Notes: generated by a model from the letters alone, not told the origin. DNA of 13,799 nucleotides from Pseudomonadota bacterium (GCA_003242645.1 QGVC01000058.1:1-13799); one strand, 5' to 3'. Counted from the stretch's first letter, positions 6,219 through 13,799 are shown. A program made the numbers and translations.

Positions 6219-6988
6219 TTCTCGAGTGTCGCGATCTTGAGCGGTCCTTCGGCGGCCTCAAGGCGTTGAAGGGGGTCACGTTCGGCATCGAAAAGGGCGA
6301 AATTTTCGGTCTCGTTGGCCCGAACGGCTCCGGCAAGACGACCATCGTCAACGCTATCACTGGCTTTTATCCCCCTGACCGCGGCCAAATCATCTTCGAA
6401 GGAAAGGACATTACCGGCATCCGGCCCCATCAGGTGGCGCCGCTCGGCATCGCACGCACCTTTCAGAACCTCGCCTTGTTCCGCGGCATGAGCGTGCTCG
6501 ACAACATCATGATGGGCCGTCACACGCACATGCGTCCCTCGGCTCTGGCAAGCTTGTTCTATTGGGTGTGGGCCGAACCTGAGGAGATCCGGCAGCGGGA
6601 GTTGGTGGAGGACACCATCGACTTTTTGCAACTCCAGGACGTGCGAGACTTGCCCATTGAGGTCGTGCCGCTCGGCCTGCAGAAGCGCATCGAGCTGGCG
6701 CGCGCGCTCGTCTCCGAGCCGCGTCTCCTCATCCTCGACGAGCCCATGGCGGGCATGAACCAGGAGGAGAAGGAGTACATGGCCCGCTTCATTCTCGACG
6801 CCCGCGAGGAGCGCGGACTCACCGTCTTGCTCATCGAGCATCACATGGACGTGGTCTCGGCGCTGTGCGATCGGATGACCGTGTTGAGCTACGGCGAGCA
6901 GATCGCTTCAGGCACACCCGCGGAAGCGCTTTCCAACCCCGCTGTGATCGAAGCCTATCTCGGAACGAAGAGGCGCCATGCGGCCTGA
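6215..6988 (+). CDS. livG: ABC transporter ATP-binding protein, LivG type (HAAT family)
   Basis: 257 residues from the ATG at 6215, where family similarity begins (ILECRDLERSFGGLKAL). First ATPase of the HAAT-type importer encoded downstream; it docks on the LivH/LivM permeases at the cytoplasmic face. Motifs: Walker A GPNGSGKTT (35-43), Q-loop in RTFQNLALF (Q84), Walker B LLILDEP (171-177, E176) and the LivG hallmark EPMAGMN after it, H-loop in IEHHMD (H209). The ABC signature is divergent, PLGLQKR in place of LSGGQxR (LivG proteins usually show LSYGQQR or PYGLQKR). Its 3' end overlaps the acyl-CoA synthetase start by 11 bp. A GTG at 6149 gives a 22-residue N-terminal extension without family similarity. 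Confidence 0.92.
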   Translation: MILECRDLERSFGGLKALKGVTFGIEKGEIFGLVGPNGSGKTTIVNAITGFYPPDRGQIIFEGKDITGIRPHQVAPLGIARTFQNLALFRGMSVLDNIMMGRHTHMRPSALASLFYWVWAEPEEIRQRELVEDTIDFLQLQDVRDLPIEVVPLGLQKRIELARALVSEPRLLILDEPMAGMNQEEKEYMARFILDAREERGLTVLLIEHHMDVVSALCDRMTVLSYGEQIASGTPAEALSNPAVIEAYLGTKRRHAA

Positions 6989-8963
6989 GGGGAGCACAGC
7001 CAAAGCCGTCGATGTGGGTTTGGATCTCGCCACGGATGATCCGGGCGCGGTGCCGCGCGAGAATGTGGGGCTCGACTCCGGCACCCTGATCTCGTTGCTC
7101 GCCAAGAATGCGCAGACGCATGGGTCCAGTGTCGCCATGCGCGAGCGGGACCGCGGCATCTGGCGAGAGTTCACATGGAGCGACGTTCTCTCCGAAGTCC
7201 TGGCCTTCGCGGCAGCTCTTGATGCTCGCGGTTTCCGGCCTGGTGACAGCCTCCTCGTGATTGGTGACAACCGCCCACGCCTCTATTTTGGAATGCTCAG
7301 TGCCGCGGCCTTGCGCGGCTATCCGGCACCGATTTACCCCGACGTGCCGCCTGACGACCTCGAATACTACGCCGGCAACAGCCGTGCACGGTTCGCGCTC
7401 GCGGAAGACCAAGAGCAAGTCGACAAGCTGCTCGAGTTGCGGAAGCGGGCCAGACTGCCCGAGTTCATCATCTACGACGACCCGCGCGGGCTTTGGAACT
7501 ACACGGAGCCCGGCCTGCTCTCCTGGGAGGACCTCATCCGCGAAGGCGCAGAACGCCTCGCCCGCGAGCCGGGGCTCAAAGAGGACCTCATCAACCGGGC
7601 CAAGCCGACGGATGCCGCGGTGCTGCTTCATTCCTCCGGCACGACGGGGAAGCCGAAGGGAGTTGTGCTGCAGCATCGCCGGGTAATTGCAGCTGCGCGC
7701 AGTGCGGAGCAGGCGGATTACTTCAGGGCCGGCGATGAGCTGATGGCCTATCTCCCAATGGCCTGGGTTGGCGACTTCGTGTTCACCGTCTCCTCCGGCA
7801 TCGCGCTGCGATTCACGATCAACATCCCCGAGCGCCAGGAAACCGTTCTTCACAATCTCCGCGAGGTGGCCCCGACCGTGTACTTCGCGTCGCCACGAAG
7901 TTGGGACGCGATGCTCACGCATGTGCAGGTCGGCATCGCCGAGTCGACCTGGCTGAAGCGGAAGCTGTTCAACTGGTTCATGCCGTTCGCAATCCGACTG
8001 GAGCGGGAACGACTCGCCGGCCGGAAGCCAGGGCTCCTCTCCCGGATCGGCTATGCCATCGGCGATCTTCTGATGTTCGCGCCCCTGCGCGATTACCTCG
8101 GCCTTTCCCGTGCCCAGCGCGCCTACACGGCGGGTGAAGCCATTGGCGAGGATACTTTCCTCTTCTTCCGTGCGCTCGGGCTCGACCTGAAGCAGTTCTA
8201 TGGCCAGACCGAGAATTGCGCGCTTACGGCCGCGCAAAGCTCCGGCGATGTGAAGCTCAACACCGTCGGCAAGCCGCTGCCGGGAGTCGAGATTAAGATC
8301 GACGACAACGGTGAAATCCTTATCCGCGCAGACAGCGTGTTTGACGGGTACCTCAATGACGAGGAAGCCACGCGAAAGACATTGGCGGGCGGATGGTTGC
8401 ACACGGGCGATGCCGGCTACCTAGACGATGACGGCCACCTCGTCGTGCTGGGGCGCGTGGGCGAGGTCGTCTACACCAAGGGCGGCGAGCGTTATATCCC
8501 CACCTACATCGAGAACCGGCTGAAGTTCAGCCAGTACGTCAAGGACGCGGCCATCATTGGCGCCGGCCGCGATTACCTGACGGCGCTCATTTGCATCGAC
8601 ATGGGTGCCGTCGGCCACTGGGCCGAAATGAACGGCGTGACCTACACGTCGTACGCCGAGCTTTCACAGCGCCCCGAGGTCTACGAGCTCATCGCTGGCG
8701 TTGTGCGGCACGTCAACGAGCTGCTGCCGCCGGCGCTCGCGATCCGCAAATTCGTGAATCTGCCGAAAGAGTTCGATCCCGACGACGGCGAGGTGACCCG
8801 CACCCGCAAGCTGCGCCGCAACGTCATTGACGAGCATTACGCGCCGATCATCGCCGCCCTCTACGACGGATCCGAATCCGTCGAGCACGAGACCCTCATC
8901 ACTTACGAAACTGGCGCAACTGGTTTCCTCAAGCGCCGCCTCGCCATCTACACGGTGAACTGA
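6978..8963 (+). CDS. AMP-forming acyl-CoA synthetase (long-chain/FadD15-like) inside the ABC operon
   Basis: 661 residues, a full-length ANL-superfamily ligase that activates a carboxylate via an acyl-AMP to an acyl-CoA. Seen motifs: phosphate-binding loop SSGTTGKPKG (219-228), adenine-binding YGQTEN (408-413), ribose-binding D478 in GWLHTGDAG (472-480), hinge region LGRVGE (491-496), IENRLKF typical of the FadD15-like branch (511-517), and the C-terminal domain with the candidate catalytic Lys K611 in TRKLRR. The hinge lacks the usual Lys/Asp pattern (GRxKD). The ATG overlaps livG by 11 bp with GAAGAGG four bases ahead, and livH begins 5 bp after the stop, so it is an integral operon member. 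Substrate may be an aromatic, branched or medium/long-chain acid; the sequence does not decide. Confidence 0.92.
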   Translation: MRPEGSTAKAVDVGLDLATDDPGAVPRENVGLDSGTLISLLAKNAQTHGSSVAMRERDRGIWREFTWSDVLSEVLAFAAALDARGFRPGDSLLVIGDNRPRLYFGMLSAAALRGYPAPIYPDVPPDDLEYYAGNSRARFALAEDQEQVDKLLELRKRARLPEFIIYDDPRGLWNYTEPGLLSWEDLIREGAERLAREPGLKEDLINRAKPTDAAVLLHSSGTTGKPKGVVLQHRRVIAAARSAEQADYFRAGDELMAYLPMAWVGDFVFTVSSGIALRFTINIPERQETVLHNLREVAPTVYFASPRSWDAMLTHVQVGIAESTWLKRKLFNWFMPFAIRLERERLAGRKPGLLSRIGYAIGDLLMFAPLRDYLGLSRAQRAYTAGEAIGEDTFLFFRALGLDLKQFYGQTENCALTAAQSSGDVKLNTVGKPLPGVEIKIDDNGEILIRADSVFDGYLNDEEATRKTLAGGWLHTGDAGYLDDDGHLVVLGRVGEVVYTKGGERYIPTYIENRLKFSQYVKDAAIIGAGRDYLTALICIDMGAVGHWAEMNGVTYTSYAELSQRPEVYELIAGVVRHVNELLPPALAIRKFVNLPKEFDPDDGEVTRTRKLRRNVIDEHYAPIIAALYDGSESVEHETLITYETGATGFLKRRLAIYTVN

Positions 8964-8968
8964 ACGTC

Positions 8969-9859
8969 ATGGATCTCCTCTACGAACTGGCCGAGTTATC
9001 CATCAACGGCGCGTTGGTTGGGCTGATGTACGGGCTCGTGGCCCTTGGCATCGTGCTTGTGTTCAAGTCGTCCAGCGTCGCCAACCTGGCCCAAGGCGCC
9101 CTCGTGATGGTTGGAGCGTACCTCACCTGGGCGGCCACCGCCCAGCTCGGCACCCCGCTCTGGGCCGCCATCCCCATCGGCATCGTCGCGATGTACTTCG
9201 TCGGGCGCGGCATCGAACGGGTCGCGCTACGCCGCATGATCGGGCAACCGGTCATCATGGTCATTATGCTGACGCTCGGGCTCGAGATCATGCTGCGCGG
9301 TCTGCTGCCCGCCATTTTCGGTGCAACGAAGAAGCCACTGGACATTGGCCTGGACACCGCACCGATCTTCCTCGGTCCCATTCTCATCGACCGCTCGTAT
9401 CTGCTGACAGGTATCGTCGCGCTGGCGCTGGTCGGCCTCGCGGCGCTGTTCTTCGGCACGCGGCAGGGCATCATGCTACGGGCTGTCTCGGATGATCAGA
9501 CAGCCTCGTGGTCGGTGGGTATCCCCGTCGAGCGGGCGATAGGCATCTCGTGGGGCCTCGCTGGCGTCGCAGCCGCCGCGGCAGGCATCCTCTGGGGCTC
9601 CATCCAGGGCGTCGACTGGACGCTGTCCCTGCTGCTCATCAAAGCTCTGGCAGTTGCCATCCTGGGTGGGCTCGACAGCATCGCCGGCGTCATCGTCGCC
9701 GGCCTCGTGGTCGGCATTCTGGAGAACGTCGCGCCCGTCTATCTGGAGCGCATCGGAATTTCCGGAACGCGGGACGTCGTCGCCTCGCTCGTCATCCTGG
9801 CAACTGTCATCGTCCGGCCCTACGGCTTGTTCGGTCGCGAAGATATTGAGCGCGTGTGA
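8969..9859 (+). CDS. livH: ABC transporter permease, LivH type
   Basis: 296 residues, almost entirely hydrophobic, with about eight membrane segments. The N-terminal LSINGALVGLMYGLVALGIVL and the following VANLAQGALVMVGAY are typical of LivH. The cytoplasmic EAA-like coupling loop is at about 165-190 (RAVSDDQTASWSVGIPVERA), followed by the AGVAAAAAGILWG helix. ILGGLDSIAG-VIVAGLVVGILE (231-252) near the end is a further permease hallmark. It pairs with LivM to form the transmembrane pore. The ATG lies 5 bp after the synthetase stop and no strong ribosome site is present, which fits coupled translation. Confidence 0.92.
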   Translation: MDLLYELAELSINGALVGLMYGLVALGIVLVFKSSSVANLAQGALVMVGAYLTWAATAQLGTPLWAAIPIGIVAMYFVGRGIERVALRRMIGQPVIMVIMLTLGLEIMLRGLLPAIFGATKKPLDIGLDTAPIFLGPILIDRSYLLTGIVALALVGLAALFFGTRQGIMLRAVSDDQTASWSVGIPVERAIGISWGLAGVAAAAAGILWGSIQGVDWTLSLLLIKALAVAILGGLDSIAGVIVAGLVVGILENVAPVYLERIGISGTRDVVASLVILATVIVRPYGLFGREDIERV

Positions 9860-10935
9860 TGTTCTACAGACTGGCTGGCGTCCGTCACACCACTTACCGT
9901 TCCGCGCGGCGGCTCTATCCGGTGCCGTTCGACCGGCATCTTCTGACAGCGATCACGGTCATTGCCATCGCGGCGCCATTTCTATTCTCGCCGCTCGCGC
10001 TGAATAGCTACCTCCTTCCCTGGATTATCTGGTCGACGGCGGCGCTCGGCCTCAACCTGCTGATGGGCTGGGCTGGACAGATTCACCTTGGCTATGCCGC
10101 CGTGATGGCCATCGGCGCGTACACCTCGATTCACAGCGTGCGCGCAGGTGTGCCATTCGAGATTTCTCTCATTCTTGCCGGTCTCGCGGCCGCGGCTATC
10201 GGTTTCATCTTCGGCGCAGCGGCGCTGCGGGTGAAAGGTCTCTATCTCGCAGTGACTACGCTCGCCATGCAATCAATCGTCGACTGGACGATCGTGCACG
10301 TGCCGGCAATCAGCGGCGGCAGCCAAGCGACGTTGCAAGCCCCACCGCTGACAGTGTTGGGGTGGCCCATCACGTCGGATGCTGGCCGCTACTGGTTTGC
10401 GCTGGCTACCTGTGCGGTGGTGACCACCTTTCTGCTCAATGTGAACCGGACGAGTCTAGGACGGGCGCTGGTCGCGGTGCGGGAAAAGGATTTCGCTGCG
10501 GCGATTATCGGCGTCAATCCATTCAAATACAAATTGCTCGCCTTCTGGTGCTCATCGTTCATTGGCGGCGTGACAGGTGCGGTGCTGGCCTTCTGCTATT
10601 ATCGCGCTGTCACGCCCGAGCAATTCCACCTGGAAGTCTCGATCCAGGCGGTCGCAATGGTGATTGTGGGCGGCCTTGGCAGCGTACTCGGCAGCTTCTT
10701 CGGCGCGGGCCTCGTGTTATTGGCGCCGATTTTTCTCAACAATCTCGTCAGTGCGGTAGCGGCTGCGCTCAACCTGCCCCTCTATGCGGACATCATTTCG
10801 CATATTCCGCTCGTGCTTTATGGCGCTCTGATCGTCGGCTTTCTGCTTTATGAGCCGCTCGGCCTTGCCAAGATTTACGACAACGTGCGCAATTACTTTC
10901 TCGTTTGGCCCTTCCGCCACACGCGACATGGTTAG
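9859..10935 (+). CDS. livM: ABC transporter permease, LivM type
   Basis: 358 residues. The ATG at 9859 overlaps the livH TGA as TGATG; the GTG one codon earlier is in frame but less likely. A basic N-terminal tail (1-28) precedes about nine or ten membrane segments. LivM hallmarks: ALGLNLLMGWAGQIHLGYAA (62-81), the cytoplasmic loop LGRALVAVREKDFAAAIIGV (200-219) that should contact an ATPase, and the VIVGGLGSVLGSFFGAG segment (268-284). The C-terminal end (DNVRNYFLVWPF) is amphipathic and cytoplasmic. Forms the channel with LivH; the substrate is the one bound by the neighbouring periplasmic protein. Confidence 0.92.
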   Translation: MFYRLAGVRHTTYRSARRLYPVPFDRHLLTAITVIAIAAPFLFSPLALNSYLLPWIIWSTAALGLNLLMGWAGQIHLGYAAVMAIGAYTSIHSVRAGVPFEISLILAGLAAAAIGFIFGAAALRVKGLYLAVTTLAMQSIVDWTIVHVPAISGGSQATLQAPPLTVLGWPITSDAGRYWFALATCAVVTTFLLNVNRTSLGRALVAVREKDFAAAIIGVNPFKYKLLAFWCSSFIGGVTGAVLAFCYYRAVTPEQFHLEVSIQAVAMVIVGGLGSVLGSFFGAGLVLLAPIFLNNLVSAVAAALNLPLYADIISHIPLVLYGALIVGFLLYEPLGLAKIYDNVRNYFLVWPFRHTRHG

Positions 10936-10950
10936 GTAATGGAGGAAACG

Positions 10951-12192
10951 ATGAGGAGATTGACGACCGCACTCGCAGGCGCCGCGGCGCTCGCGCTGGC
11001 GTCCGGCCCTGGATGGGCTCAGGAAAAGGTCATCAAATTCGGCTTCGCCGAGGACTTCACGAAAGTCTACACGTTCGTGACGTCCGAATATAACCAAGGC
11101 CAGCGCGACTACCTCACCCTCATCAACGAGCGCGGCGGCATCAATGGCCACCGTTTCGAAGCTACAGTGGTCGATACCGGCAATGAGCCTCAGAGGGGCA
11201 TCGAGGCCTATGAGCGGTTCAAGGCGGAAGGCGCTGTGCTGGTCGATTTCCTTTCAACGCCCGTCTCTCGCGCCGTTGTGCCCCGTGCGCTGCAGGACGG
11301 CATCAACGTGCTCACTATGTTCCACGGGCGCTCTGACGCTGCGGACGGCGAGACCTTCCCCACGATATTCCCCGCTGGCGCTCTCTACTGGTCACAAGCC
11401 GCGGTTATCCTCAAGTACATTTCAGATCAGGAAGGCGGAAACCTGAAGGGTAAGAAGATCGCCTTCGTCGGTATCGACTCGCCGTTCGGTAAGGAGCCCG
11501 TCCCAGTCTTCGAGGCCGTGCGCGACAAGGAAGGCTTCGAGCTGCAAACATTCTTCTACCCATCTCCGGGTAACGAGCAGTCCTCCACTTGGACCGCTGT
11601 TCGCCGCTACGGTCCGGACTGGGTCGTGATCTGGGGTGCCGGCGGTGGCCAGACCGTGTCGTTGCGTGACGCCATCCGGAACGGGATCAAGCTCGATCGT
11701 CTGCTGTCCGTGATCTGGCTTTCTGAAACCGATACCCAGATCGTCGGTAACGAAGCCGCCAAAGGCGTGCTGCGCTTCGAAGGCGTGGCCTACGGGCGCG
11801 ATAATCCAGTGATCAAGGCCATTCTCGACGAGGTTTACGCCAAAGGAAAAGGCGCAGGCGAGGAGAAAAATGTCGGCAGCAGCTATTACAACATCGGCGT
11901 CGCCAGCATGGCCATCGTCGTCGAGGGTGTACGGAACGCGCTCGAAAAGCAAGGTGAGCCGCTGACCGCAGAAAAGCTGAAGAAGGGCTTGGAAGAGATC
12001 AAGAACTTCACTGCCGAAGGTCTGCTCCCGCCGCTCACCATCACGGCTCAGGACCACCAGGGCGGTGGCTACGGCCGCATCTCCCAGTGGGACGGCAGCA
12101 AGTGGGTGCCGAAAAGCGACTGGATTGCCGCTTACCAGGACGTCGTGATGGACCTCGTCAAGAAGACCGCTGCGGAGTTCAAGAAGCAGTAG
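10951..12192 (+). CDS. Periplasmic substrate-binding protein of the ABC importer (LivK-like, type I PBP)
   Basis: 413 residues from the ATG at 10951, which has GGAGG five bases upstream; an ATG four codons earlier has no such site. A Sec signal peptide is clear: basic MRR, hydrophobic core 4-18, and likely cleavage after GWA (residue 23). The mature part is a type I periplasmic-binding fold of the LivK group: IKFGFAEDFTK at the start, YLTLINERGGINGH, the hinge segment GKKIAFVGIDSPFGKE and EGVAYGRDNPVI. It delivers the ligand to LivH/LivM. Location with an acyl-CoA synthetase argues for a carboxylic acid ligand instead of leucine, so I give no livK symbol. It begins 15 bp after livM and ends 18 bp before livF. 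Confidence 0.9.
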   Translation: MRRLTTALAGAAALALASGPGWAQEKVIKFGFAEDFTKVYTFVTSEYNQGQRDYLTLINERGGINGHRFEATVVDTGNEPQRGIEAYERFKAEGAVLVDFLSTPVSRAVVPRALQDGINVLTMFHGRSDAADGETFPTIFPAGALYWSQAAVILKYISDQEGGNLKGKKIAFVGIDSPFGKEPVPVFEAVRDKEGFELQTFFYPSPGNEQSSTWTAVRRYGPDWVVIWGAGGGQTVSLRDAIRNGIKLDRLLSVIWLSETDTQIVGNEAAKGVLRFEGVAYGRDNPVIKAILDEVYAKGKGAGEEKNVGSSYYNIGVASMAIVVEGVRNALEKQGEPLTAEKLKKGLEEIKNFTAEGLLPPLTITAQDHQGGGYGRISQWDGSKWVPKSDWIAAYQDVVMDLVKKTAAEFKKQ

Positions 12193-12210
12193 CCTCTCGG
12201 CAATCCAGCG

Positions 12211-12996
12211 ATGCTGACACTCGAAAACGTCGAGGTCGTGTACGATCAGGTCTTCCTCGCGATCAAGGGCGTCTCGCTCGAGGTCGCCGAGGGAGGCGCG
12301 GTCGCGCTGCTCGGCTCGAACGGCGCCGGCAAGAGCACGACGCTTAAGGCCATTTCCGGCCTGCTGGCGCCGGAGCGCGGAAAGGTAACCCGTGGCGAGA
12401 TCCGCTTCCGCGGCCAGGACCTGCTGGGGCTCTCGGCGCCTGAGCGGGTCCGGCTCGGGATTGCTCACGTGCTCGAAGGCCGTCACGTTTTCGGGCACCT
12501 GACGCCGCTGGAGAATTTGATCGCAGCGACGTCGATGCACCGCAGCCGGGCCAAGATCAACGAATTGACCGAGCGCGTCTTCGAGTGGTTCCCGCGCCTG
12601 AAGCAGCGCTCCAATGCTCAGGCCGGCTATCTTTCCGGCGGCGAGCAGCAAATGCTTGCCATCGGCCGTGCTCTGATGACCGAGCCGAAGCTGCTGATGC
12701 TGGACGAGCCGAGCCTTGGATTGGCGCCGTTTCTCGTCGACGAAATTTTCGAGATCATTTCCCGGATCGTGCGCGAGACGGGCATGAGCATCTTGCTCGT
12801 GGAGCAGAACGCTGCCGCAGCGCTCGCTATCGTCGATCATGCTTACTTGATCGACAACGGCCGCGTCGTGATGAGCGGCACCGCGAAAGCTCTAGCCGAG
12901 AATCCCGACGTGCAGGAATTCTATCTCGGCGGAGCTGGCCGAGTGGATTACCGCAACGTCAAACACTACCGCCGGCGCAAGCGCTGGCTGGCGTGA
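12211..12996 (+). CDS. livF: ABC transporter ATP-binding protein, LivF type, with basic C-terminal tail
   Basis: 261 residues, second ATPase of the importer. Walker A GSNGAGKST (35-43), the LivF-type loop HVLEGRHVF (86-94, Glu in the Q-loop position as usual in LivF), ABC signature LSGGEQQ (141-147), Walker B LLMLDEP (161-167, E166), and VEQN (197-200, the LivF form of the H-loop). After the normal end of LivF (about 240) it carries roughly 20 extra residues, DYRNVKHYRRRKRWLA at the end, strongly basic and aromatic. From memory this tail is common in LivF proteins of operons that include an acyl-CoA synthetase. Last gene of the operon; no good Shine-Dalgarno, 18 bp after the binding-protein gene. 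Confidence 0.92.
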   Translation: MLTLENVEVVYDQVFLAIKGVSLEVAEGGAVALLGSNGAGKSTTLKAISGLLAPERGKVTRGEIRFRGQDLLGLSAPERVRLGIAHVLEGRHVFGHLTPLENLIAATSMHRSRAKINELTERVFEWFPRLKQRSNAQAGYLSGGEQQMLAIGRALMTEPKLLMLDEPSLGLAPFLVDEIFEIISRIVRETGMSILLVEQNAAAALAIVDHAYLIDNGRVVMSGTAKALAENPDVQEFYLGGAGRVDYRNVKHYRRRKRWLA

Positions 12997-13019
12997 ATTA
13001 CCAAATTCGGCAAGCCCGA

Positions 13020-13066
13020 GCGCAATAAGCTGCGCACTCAACTGATTTCTTCTGAATAAGAATCAG
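13020..13066. terminator. Two small hairpins between convergent genes; possible transcription end
   Basis: In the 122-bp gap between livF and the convergent DUF4239-like gene lie two stem-loops. The first has arms GCGCA (13020-13024) and TGCGC (13031-13035) with a 6-base loop. The second has arms CTGATTTCTT (13042-13051) and AAGAATCAG (13058-13066) with one bulged T and a 6-base loop. Neither is followed by a run of T on either strand, so intrinsic termination would be weak. Position between convergent genes is the main argument. Confidence 0.3.
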
Positions 13067-13118
13067 CCGAAACGCCGTCGAAATTTCAAACTAGAAGGGT
13101 AACCTGAGCAGTGGCCTT

Positions 13119-13799
13119 TCATTGCGCCTTCTGTGGCGGGAGCCGTTCGAGGACCTCGGCAAGAGGATCAGGCGAAATTCTGAGATGGCCGTCGAACGGC
13201 CGATCGTAAGCCGCCACGACGCAAATCGTGAAAACCGCAGCAACCGAAAAAACCCCAAGCGCCATCCGTTGCGGCTCTGAGCGGTCGAGGTGCACCATGG
13301 CGATGGAAAGTTGCGTCAGGAGCGCGAGAACGATCACGCTCAGCCACTGGAGCGTTTCGGCGCGATTGATGCTCAAAGAGGTTCGCTGAGCTCGCGCATC
13401 TCTGGCGTCAATCGCTTTTTGCAACATCTTATCGTGCACGGTCGGCGCGTAGCTGCTGGCGGCGGCTGCCACGGATTGAAGTAATTGGTTCACGCGCTCA
13501 GCGGCCTCCGGCGAGCTCTCCTGTTGCCGCATCCGTGGCCACTCGTCCTCGATAACCGCAGTGATATAGCTCCTTACGGCATCATTGATCTGGTTCGCCG
13601 CCGTTTCGTTCGTCGCTGCGAGAGCGACCAGCGCTGACAGCGCATCGCTCTCGGTTTGAACAACATGCCAGGCGCGATTTTTTCTTTCCCAAACGTCTGA
13701 GGCAAGGAAGGTTAGGAATAGGGCAAACAGCGCAGATATCGCTGCAAAAAACGGACCGACGACACCTCGGTAGCCCCCGATCCGCGCCGCGATGGGCGA
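13119..13799 (-). CDS. DUF4239/bestrophin-like membrane protein, N-terminus outside the window
   Basis: The frame is open from the right edge to the TGA at 13119, giving 226 visible residues; the start lies beyond the window, and the Met at 13532 is internal. Visible parts: a transmembrane segment (about 13-34, VVGPFFAAISALFALFLTF), a long amphipathic, Ala/Gln/Glu-rich stretch with DVWERKN (35-41) and later IEDEWPRMRQQE, then two further spans (about 154-175 and 180-200). The ending contains YDRPFDGHLRISPDPL, the conserved C-terminal signature of DUF4239 (bestrophin-like domain) proteins. The family is uncharacterised; an ion-channel or transport role has been suggested only by distant similarity to bestrophin. 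It is convergent with the livF operon and has no visible functional link to it. Confidence 0.75.
   Translation of the reverse strand, partial: SPIAARIGGYRGVVGPFFAAISALFALFLTFLASDVWERKNRAWHVVQTESDALSALVALAATNETAANQINDAVRSYITAVIEDEWPRMRQQESSPEAAERVNQLLQSVAAAASSYAPTVHDKMLQKAIDARDARAQRTSLSINRAETLQWLSVIVLALLTQLSIAMVHLDRSEPQRMALGVFSVAAVFTICVVAAYDRPFDGHLRISPDPLAEVLERLPPQKAQ

Noticed and set aside
6831..8402. 523-codon open frame on the minus strand
   Set aside because: It lies fully antisense to the end of livG and the acyl-CoA synthetase, has no recognisable domain and a composition typical of GC-rich shadow frames.
11422..12840. 472-codon open frame on the minus strand
   Set aside because: Antisense to the binding-protein gene and livF, both certain from motifs; its residues show no family signature.
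13119..13532. Stand-alone 137-residue protein starting at the Met at 13532
   Set aside because: The same frame is open to the window edge with no stop, and the upstream translation continues a membrane protein; this Met is internal to a longer DUF4239-like gene.

Overview
The window is GC-rich, gene-dense DNA and looks like a chromosomal segment of an alphaproteobacterium, most likely order Hyphomicrobiales (Rhizobiales). The evidence is the run plsC - ydcF-like - ftsX - ftsE diverging from hpt, the alphaproteobacterial form of Hpt with its ESG PRPP-loop variant, and GC-rich codon use throughout. I cannot name a genus. I saw no rRNA, tRNA, CRISPR array, insertion sequence or phage gene, and nothing by eye suggests a recently acquired island.

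Left block (1-3110, minus strand): a cell-envelope operon read right to left. ftsE and ftsX overlap and encode the FtsEX divisome ABC complex. They are followed by a YdcF/DUF218 membrane-anchored protein and a PlsC-type 1-acylglycerol-3-phosphate acyltransferase that runs off the left edge. Together they link septal peptidoglycan remodelling, envelope maintenance and phospholipid synthesis.

Middle block (3111-6085, plus strand): a 267-bp divergent intergenic region holds a candidate promoter and a 7-bp inverted repeat. Then come hpt (purine salvage), a stand-alone receiver-domain response regulator, a Tat-signal aldo/keto reductase, and a polytopic DUF6064-like membrane protein starting one base after the reductase stop. 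The last two look like one translationally coupled unit.

Right block (6149-12996, plus strand): a compact six-gene operon with the layout livG - acyl-CoA synthetase - livH - livM - substrate-binding protein - livF. It is a complete HAAT-type (branched-chain amino acid family) ABC importer with a 661-residue AMP-forming acyl-CoA synthetase inside it. Genes overlap or lie 5-18 bp apart. The layout suggests import of a carboxylic acid followed by CoA activation at the membrane; the substrate cannot be read from sequence. Just before livG, a strong Shine-Dalgarno serves a six-codon mini-ORF whose stop overlaps the livG start (ATGA), which may be a translational control point.

Right edge (13119-13799, minus strand): the C-terminal part of a DUF4239/bestrophin-like membrane protein, convergent with livF and cut by the window end.

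Most of the window is ordinary, well-conserved gene content. I do not see a clearly undescribed system. The best leads are the transporter-embedded acyl-CoA synthetase, the Tat reductase-DUF6064 pair, and the livG leader mini-ORF.
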